Part shown: positions 59,066 to 64,000 of the stretch, in pieces
Numbering within the stretch: the first letter of the stretch is position 1
Layout of the letters: each line of letters begins with the position of its first letter
Assembly (NCBI RefSeq): GCF_000151665.1
Contig: NW_013171828.1
Location: 98,817 to 162,816 of the forward strand
Reading direction: 5' to 3'
Source of the DNA: Blastocystis hominis
Taxonomy: Eukaryota > Sar > Bigyra > Opalinata > Blastocystidae
DNA length: 64,000 bases
Translations under genes and position numbers: made by a program
Notes under the pieces: model-generated
Told to the model about the DNA's origin: nothing
Database searches by the model: none
Seen by the model: the letters and a program-made list of their open reading frames with translations, nothing else

Positions 59066-60607
59066 TTATTCCTTCTTTCCATAGAAGACCTTTTTGTAGA
59101 GGAAGAAAGCTCCCAGAGAGATGAAGGCTCCGCAGATCTCAGCCAAGGGATAGGCATACATGTTACCCCACCAGTCATGCAACGTCATACAGAAAATCTG
59201 TGCGAACGCCAGCAGGAAGACCAGCTGCTTGAAGAATAGAATGAGCGCAGAGGGAATACCACGTCCCGTAGCCTGAAGAGGGGGGAAGATGGTCATAGTG
59301 AAAGCGTTAAAGACAAGTCCGCTAGTAACATAGCGCAGAGCCTCCGCAAAAATGTTCTTAAAGAAGATTGAAGAGGAGAACATCCGCGCTAGATACTGAC
59401 CACACGTGGCTCCGAGGACCGTCAGCGCGCCACCCAGCAGGATTTCGCTGATGAAATGGATCTTGATCGTATTGATGAATCGAGTGAAGTTCTTCGCTCC
59501 ATAGCAGTACGAATAGATGGGCAGGCAGCCATGAGAAAGAGAAAGCATGGGCATAAAGCAGAAAAAGGAGAATTTACCGCACGCACCCACGACTGCCAAG
59601 ATCTCGGTAACCTGTAACGAGTTGTAGTTGTATGAAGCGTATTTCAAAAGCAAGTTGTTCATAATGATCGACACGATACTACTCGAGGCGGTCGAGATCA
59701 GACCGGACACACCAATGTTCAAAATGGTAAACATAATCTTGATATCGGGCTTGAAATCTTTCAACTCCAACACCACAGCGCCCTTCCGACCGAAGAAATA
59801 GCACATTCCCATAATCGATGTTAGGCAATTACCGAACATGGTGGCGTAAGCAGCTCCCTTGACCGAATTGCCAGTAGCACGAATCATAATAGGATCCATA
59901 ATGATATTCAGAATACCTCCAAGAAGCATGCAGGTAGCAGAGAACACCGAGTTACCCTCTCCACGAATTGAGTTGTTATGGCAGCAGGCCAAGCACATTA
60001 AAATCATACCAAACATAAGAGGAAGGAAGTATTCCCGAGCCAGCTTCAGTGTTCCATCAGCTTCACTCGCTCCAGCCAGCATGAGAACATCATCGACAAA
60101 CCAATACATAATAAGAGGATAGCAAACCCCAATAATAATACACATAATGTACATGTTTCCGATGATCTTCTTCGCTGTCTTAAAGTCCTTACGACCCAGA
60201 TTCTGACCATAGCATGCACTTGTACCCACACCAACTAAAAGACCTAATGCAATATGAAATAACTGATCGACAGGCATGGCCAATGTACAAGCTGCTAACG
60301 AGAGAGACTTTTCCTGTTGATTATTTCCAGCCATGTTACCGATATAGATAGCATCAATCATCACATAAAGTGCCTGAACAACTTTACCGATGAAATCAGG
60401 CCATGTCAACTTCCAAATAGTCTTCCCTAAATGACCTTCACCCAAAAAAGCAGCCTTCTTGGCGGCCTCCTCGTCGTCTTTACTTTTACTAATTGTGGGA
60501 TTCGGGACTTCAACATAAGACATGGAAGCTTTGGAGGCTCCACTGCTTGCCATAATAATTCCTTCGGGGTCTACTACCTGTGGATTCTTGGTTGGCTTTT
60601 CTGTCAT
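59066..60607 (-). CDS. MATE-family multidrug/solute antiporter, 513 aa
   Basis: Polytopic membrane transporter that exports organic cations or metabolites in exchange for H+ or Na+. ATG 60607 opens a hydrophilic tail of about 70 residues, then about 12 hydrophobic helices. Family features: WPDFIGKVVQALYVMIDAIYIG in the first half (the usual P-x-x-x-x-x-x-x-x-x-D start), GVGTSACYGQNLG (GxxxSxxxGQ-like) and the second-half equivalent GCLPIYSYCYGAKN. The C-terminus is short and ends KKVFYGKKE. No intron is needed, unusual for this window. An upstream in-frame extension lacks features. It is related to prokaryotic NorM/DinF-type MATE proteins, so acquisition by transfer is possible but not shown. 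Confidence 0.9.
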   Translation of the reverse strand: MTEKPTKNPQVVDPEGIIMASSGASKASMSYVEVPNPTISKSKDDEEAAKKAAFLGEGHLGKTIWKLTWPDFIGKVVQALYVMIDAIYIGNMAGNNQQEKSLSLAACTLAMPVDQLFHIALGLLVGVGTSACYGQNLGRKDFKTAKKIIGNMYIMCIIIGVCYPLIMYWFVDDVLMLAGASEADGTLKLAREYFLPLMFGMILMCLACCHNNSIRGEGNSVFSATCMLLGGILNIIMDPIMIRATGNSVKGAAYATMFGNCLTSIMGMCYFFGRKGAVVLELKDFKPDIKIMFTILNIGVSGLISTASSSIVSIIMNNLLLKYASYNYNSLQVTEILAVVGACGKFSFFCFMPMLSLSHGCLPIYSYCYGAKNFTRFINTIKIHFISEILLGGALTVLGATCGQYLARMFSSSIFFKNIFAEALRYVTSGLVFNAFTMTIFPPLQATGRGIPSALILFFKQLVFLLAFAQIFCMTLHDWWGNMYAYPLAEICGAFISLGAFFLYKKVFYGKKE

Positions 60608-61144
60608 TTTATTTTGAAATGGAGAAACTGGAGTTAATTGACAGTTGTGTTTCTGTTGTTTCTCCAATCTGCATAATACAAAAATCTTTCCAATGAGTAT
60701 TATATGTGTTTTAGTGAGTGATAATGGCCTTAAACTGGTCATTACCATTCCCTATGTATAATATCCCTATGAATGGCATTTTCCGCATTTGTTTAATAAG
60801 AAAAGGTGTATAATATAATCAAAACAATAGAAAAAACACACATTACAATAAAAACAATAATATAAATAAAATTACAGTAATTTTATTTCACCCCTACACT
60901 CCTATTTTCAATAATAATTTCATCCAACACGAAACCAATTGGCATGTCTCCTATTGTCAGAACCACAATATTATACAAATGGTAAAGAAATCAATACTCT
61001 TGAATGGGAATTATCCAAATCTGAAACCATAGTGTAATAATAGTATCATATTCATGATGTGAATACTGTGATATTAAGAAATAATCACATTCCATATTCT
61101 TCAACAAAAAACTACTACAAACTTATTTTAAAACATTTCCTATC
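60608..61144. other. Divergent promoter region MATE / eIF4E
   Basis: About 540 bp, strongly AT-rich with A-runs and (ACA)n-like stretches near 60830-60870. No gene seen. Confidence 0.5.
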
Positions 61145-61890
61145 ATGGCTGATACTGCAGAAGAACTCCATTTGTTACAGAATACATGGGTTATATCTGA
61201 ACAATATCAACAGGAAGAGAAAGCTGATAAAGCTCGCGATTATGAGAGTTCGTTTGAGAAGATCTGTTCATTCAACACGATCGAAGATTTTTGGGGTTAT
61301 TGGAACAAGCTTCCGCGCATTTCGTATTCTTGTCGTATTCGCATTTGATGTATCTAGGGATGTATTCTTTGACGGTAATGAAAAGATTGTAATCCGAAAT
61401 GACGAAAGAAATCCTGGCGAAGGAAGTCGAAAGTACAAAGTAGTTTTGAATGGTAATGGATAATGAATATTAGATCCAGAGCCAGTGTCTATTCAAGGAA
61501 GGAGTTGAGCCAAAGTACGAAGACGCTCAGAACCGTCGAGGAGGTAATATGCGTGTATTATTTGGAAGTATGATAGTTGTTGGTAATGATAATAGTAATT
61601 GTGTAGAAGAGGATCACGCGAAGTTGTCGGATGTTTGGGAAACAGTGGTTCTGAGTCTGATCGGTGAAAGTCTTGACGATGGGGATAACATAACGGGCGC
61701 TCGTGTGGTTGACAAATCGGTTCCGTATAAGAAACAAATCAACCACCGAATTGAGATTTGGTTCCGTGAGTGGAACGACGAAGGTTTCCGCAATGTATTG
61801 AAAGAGCGAGTGGAGGGAATATTGCGCGATAATGGACTGGAAGGGCGAGAAATCTCGTTCTATCAAAACGATTATTCGAAATGGAAGTGA
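61145..61890 (+). CDS. eIF4E-family cap-binding protein, 212 aa
   Basis: Binds the mRNA 5' cap for translation control. ATG 61145; LHLLQNTWVISEQYQQEEKA (first cap-site region), SFEKICSFNTIEDFWGYWNKLP (eIF4G-contact helix and W73-type site), CLFKEGVEPKYEDAQNRRGG, VWETVVLSLIGESLDDGDNI and INHRIEIWFREWNDEGF. Three introns (34, 34, 39 nt) give exactly 213 codons. The Trp of the canonical P-x-WED motif is Tyr here (EPKYED), and the Trp usually following RRGG is Met (RRGGNMRV); the last intron boundary could be drawn differently, which would alter this second site. It may therefore be a divergent class (4EHP- or type-III-like) rather than the main eIF4E. TGTTTGTT follows 18 nt after the stop. Confidence 0.85.
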
Positions 61891-62232
61891 TGGAAGCGAT
61901 TGTTGGATTGTTTGTTGGATTCTTGGATCGATTGTAATTGAATGAATGAATAGAATAGAATAGAATAGAAGGGACTCAAATGAGAATATCTTCTTTGTTT
62001 CCCGCTCCGATACTTTCAATTTCTTTAAAAATCTCAATCGTTCCATCTCTAAACTATATTTACAAAACAAACAATTTACTATACAATTATCCTTTACCTT
62101 TTCTTTTTCTTTGTTTGTTTTCTTTCTTTGTTTTGTTTGTTTATCTTTAGTCGGAATTAGTTACTCATTCATTCATTCATTCATTCATTCATTCATTCGA
62201 ACTCCAGTTATTATCATCATCACTCATTCTTT
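61891..62232. other. Convergent intergenic region with tetranucleotide repeat
   Basis: Contains TGTTTGTT (61909-61916, eIF4E end), GAATA-type repeats at 61939-61970, a TTTG/TTTC-rich tract at 62095-62150, an ATTC tetranucleotide array at about 62165-62198, and AACAAACA (62066-62073), which could be the 3' element of PCNA on the minus strand although it is 160 nt away. No gene. Confidence 0.6.
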
Positions 62233-63039
62233 CTAATTGTCTCCATCCATTTTAGGAGCCAAATAGAAACAGAGATTACCTAAACCTTCGATCGTGTATT
62301 CCACTTTCAATGGCATTTCGTTTGTTAATGTAAGCTTCACACGCTCAGATAACGAACTCGCTTTCGTAAACATTATCAAATAACGAAGAGCAAACTTTTG
62401 TTCGATTGCTTCTTTCATGTCGATCGAAACACCGTTCTTACCTTCCATACTTTCACCTTGACGAAGCGTCACACTTCCTTTACCAATATCACCATCAACA
62501 CTGAAACGAACTCCTTCTTTCGTTACACTGATACAACAAGAATCTCCAAGTGTACCCAAATCGCGACACAAACGTTGGAATTCACTCGAATTCATACTTA
62601 TCACAGATTGACTTTCTTCTTCAGGAATATCCAAATGCTCTGCGTCCAAATCGATCAATTTCAATTCAAAATTGCTTATACGATCAGCATTCTCGTTCTC
62701 AAATTCCAAAATCAAAGTGTCACCTTCATCTTCAGCTTTCAGTGATATCATATCCCCTCCGTCAGCACACTTCAATATTTTAGCTATTGAGCTCATTCGA
62801 AGTCCCATTGTTAGTGTTTGGTCACAACGATAATGAGTGAAGCCCTCCTTACGTAGACAAAGCGTTATCAGCGATACATGAGACGAATCCATTGCCTATT
62901 CATCGTTTCATTAAAACAACACTACTTGAACAGCTATCTCGTTATCCGAACATTCAAAGTTCGCATCCGATACTAAATCCTTCATTGCATCGATTATTAG
63001 CTTCAAAATGTTTCCTTGGGCAAGTCTTGCTTCGAACAT
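62233..63039 (-). CDS. PCNA: PCNA sliding clamp
   Basis: Homotrimeric DNA clamp for replication and repair. ATG 63039: MFEARLAQGNILKLIIDAMK, then VQ / AMDSSHVSLITLCLR joined across a 30-nt intron (62896-62925), TLTMGLRMSSIAKILKCA, KLIDLDAEHLDIPEEE (interdomain connecting loop), ITV-type KEGVRFSVDGDIGKG, FALRYLIMFTKA, and the C-terminal LCFYLAPKMDGDN. 258 codons, family length 258-265. All conserved loops are present. AT-rich relative to most housekeeping genes here. Confidence 0.97.
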
Positions 63040-63457
63040 TCTTTCTATACTATTGTGAGTATATTTCAATATAGAATCAATAAATAGTTACATTGATAAA
63101 TAGATAAGTTGGAATGGAATAGAATAGAAATGTTGTGAATGGATGAAATGAATTTGGCGGTTGTTTTGCCGCGTATTTGATTCTATCGATTTTTGGAATT
63201 GTAAAAATAGGGTGATTGGAATATGAAAAGTGAAAGAATGAAAGAATGAATGAAAGAATGAAAGAATGAAAGAATGAATGAACGAATGAACAAACGAACG
63301 AATAAACAAACGAACAAGTAATCCCGAATAGAATGAATATGGATATAATATAGATATGAATATAGAATATAATAATAATAATGATTGAAACAAACTAATA
63401 ATGTGTTGAAATCGAAAACACAAATTGGAAAACAAACAATTTTGATAGTAAAAGAAT
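63040..63457. other. Divergent promoter region with GAATGAAA-type repeats
   Basis: Between PCNA (-) and the terminal gene (+). Degenerate GAATGAAA/GAACGAAC tetranucleotide-type repeats at about 63225-63315 and (AATA)n-like runs near 63340-63385. No gene. Confidence 0.55.
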
Positions 63458-64000
63458 ATGAGTGAAAATCGAGGAGTTGTAATAGTGGAGGCATCGAGTC
63501 CAAGAAGTATTGGAGAGAGTGTTGAAGTGTTGAATGGAATTGTAGTGTACGAAGCTCTAAATATGCAAATGATAATATAGAGAAAGTAATGGTAATAATG
63601 GAAATATAAATTCGAATGGATTCATCGAAGCAGTCGAAGTGTAGTATATCGAAATGAAAGCATAATAAATAGAAATAATGGAATGAATGTCGACGAAATG
63701 AACGATCTAGCAGTGGAAGGAGAAGTGTTAAAGAGTGAAAATGGTGCTGTGGTTGAAGGTGTAATAATTCCTCCGGATAAAGATGGAGATAATATGGAGA
63801 GTTTTGAAATCGAAGCAGGACTTGTCGATTTTGACCCGTAAGTAAAGTAGTGTAATAATGAAATAGGATTCTTCAATTAGAGCTAGTGAGTCTAATATCA
63901 ATAACAAGAACATGTCGACTCTTGTTGTATTTGAACTTGTTATGTTGTATATCGCTTTTGGTATTATTATGTATTGACAAATCGTATTTGTATTTGATAT
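63458..64000 (+). CDS. Start of an unknown, probably membrane-anchored acidic protein (cut by window edge)
   Basis: ATG 63458; three introns (34, 32 and 29 nt) join exons encoding RGVVIVEASSPRSIGESVE, ESNGNNGNINSNGFIEAVE, MNVDEMNDLAVEGEVLK and GVIIPPDKDGDNMESFEIE. The fourth exon opens with LQLELVSLISIT and a hydrophobic LLLYLNLLCCISLLVLL segment before the window ends. The family is not recognised. Acidic disordered N-terminus followed by a membrane helix is the visible layout; the frame of exon 4 rests on one splice call, so the hydrophobic part is less certain. Confidence 0.4.

Noticed and set aside
63225-63315. Possible CRISPR-like or satellite array
   Set aside because: It is a degenerate 4-8 bp simple repeat without spacers.

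Overview
This window looks like nuclear DNA of a compact-genome protist. The best fit is Blastocystis or a close relative among the stramenopiles; this is inference from gene architecture, not a database match. Genes are densely packed on both strands and many are cut by spliceosomal introns of about 24-41 nt (mostly 28-35) with GT...AG ends. A TGTTTGTT-type element lies just 3' of many coding regions. In two genes (ELOF1-like and a PHD-finger gene) no stop codon is encoded at the conserved end of the protein, but a T or TA sits a few bases before that element, so polyadenylation would create UAA. Gene models below were spliced by eye; for most, exon lengths minus introns give an exact multiple of three.

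Layout. 0-9 kb: start of succinate dehydrogenase flavoprotein (-), a small unknown gene (-), a small zinc-binding protein (+), a 24-bp minisatellite, GRWD1/Rrb1 (-), ELOF1/Elf1 (+), an SR splicing factor (-), and a 15-plus-intron gene of unknown function (+). 9.4-25.5 kb: one giant AT-rich gene (-), predicted 5,218 residues, with an N-terminal set of ubiquitin-like-looking blocks, six AAA+ modules, a coiled coil and up to three VWA-like domains. All 14 recognised introns lie in its first 2.7 kb and the last 13.4 kb is one uninterrupted frame. 26-34 kb: a small proline-rich membrane protein (+), a 2,014-residue secreted cysteine-rich/FN3 protein (-) and an RBM22/Slt11-like splicing protein without its RRM (-). 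35-41.5 kb: ABCE1 (+), an unknown intron-rich gene (-) and a bacterial-type tyrosyl-tRNA synthetase (+).

42-52 kb: FGAM synthase PFAS (-), dTDP-glucose 4,6-dehydratase (+), histone H2A.Z (+), an NSD-like double-PHD protein (-), tRNA-Lys (+) and an RBM26/27-like protein (+). 52.6-64 kb: a 2,129-residue type I membrane protein with discoidin-like and Ig-like repeats (+), a MATE transporter (-), an eIF4E-family protein (+), PCNA (-) and the start of a membrane protein (+).

There are no operons, CRISPR arrays or recognisable transposons. The housekeeping genes cover ribosome biogenesis and recycling, splicing, purine synthesis, chromatin and replication. The giant AAA/VWA gene and the two giant extracellular proteins are the accessory-looking, least understood content. 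Coding composition is strongly compartmented: G/C-ending codons dominate around 27-33, 35-37, 42-46 and 52-59 kb, and A/T-ending codons dominate in 9-27 and 60-64 kb.
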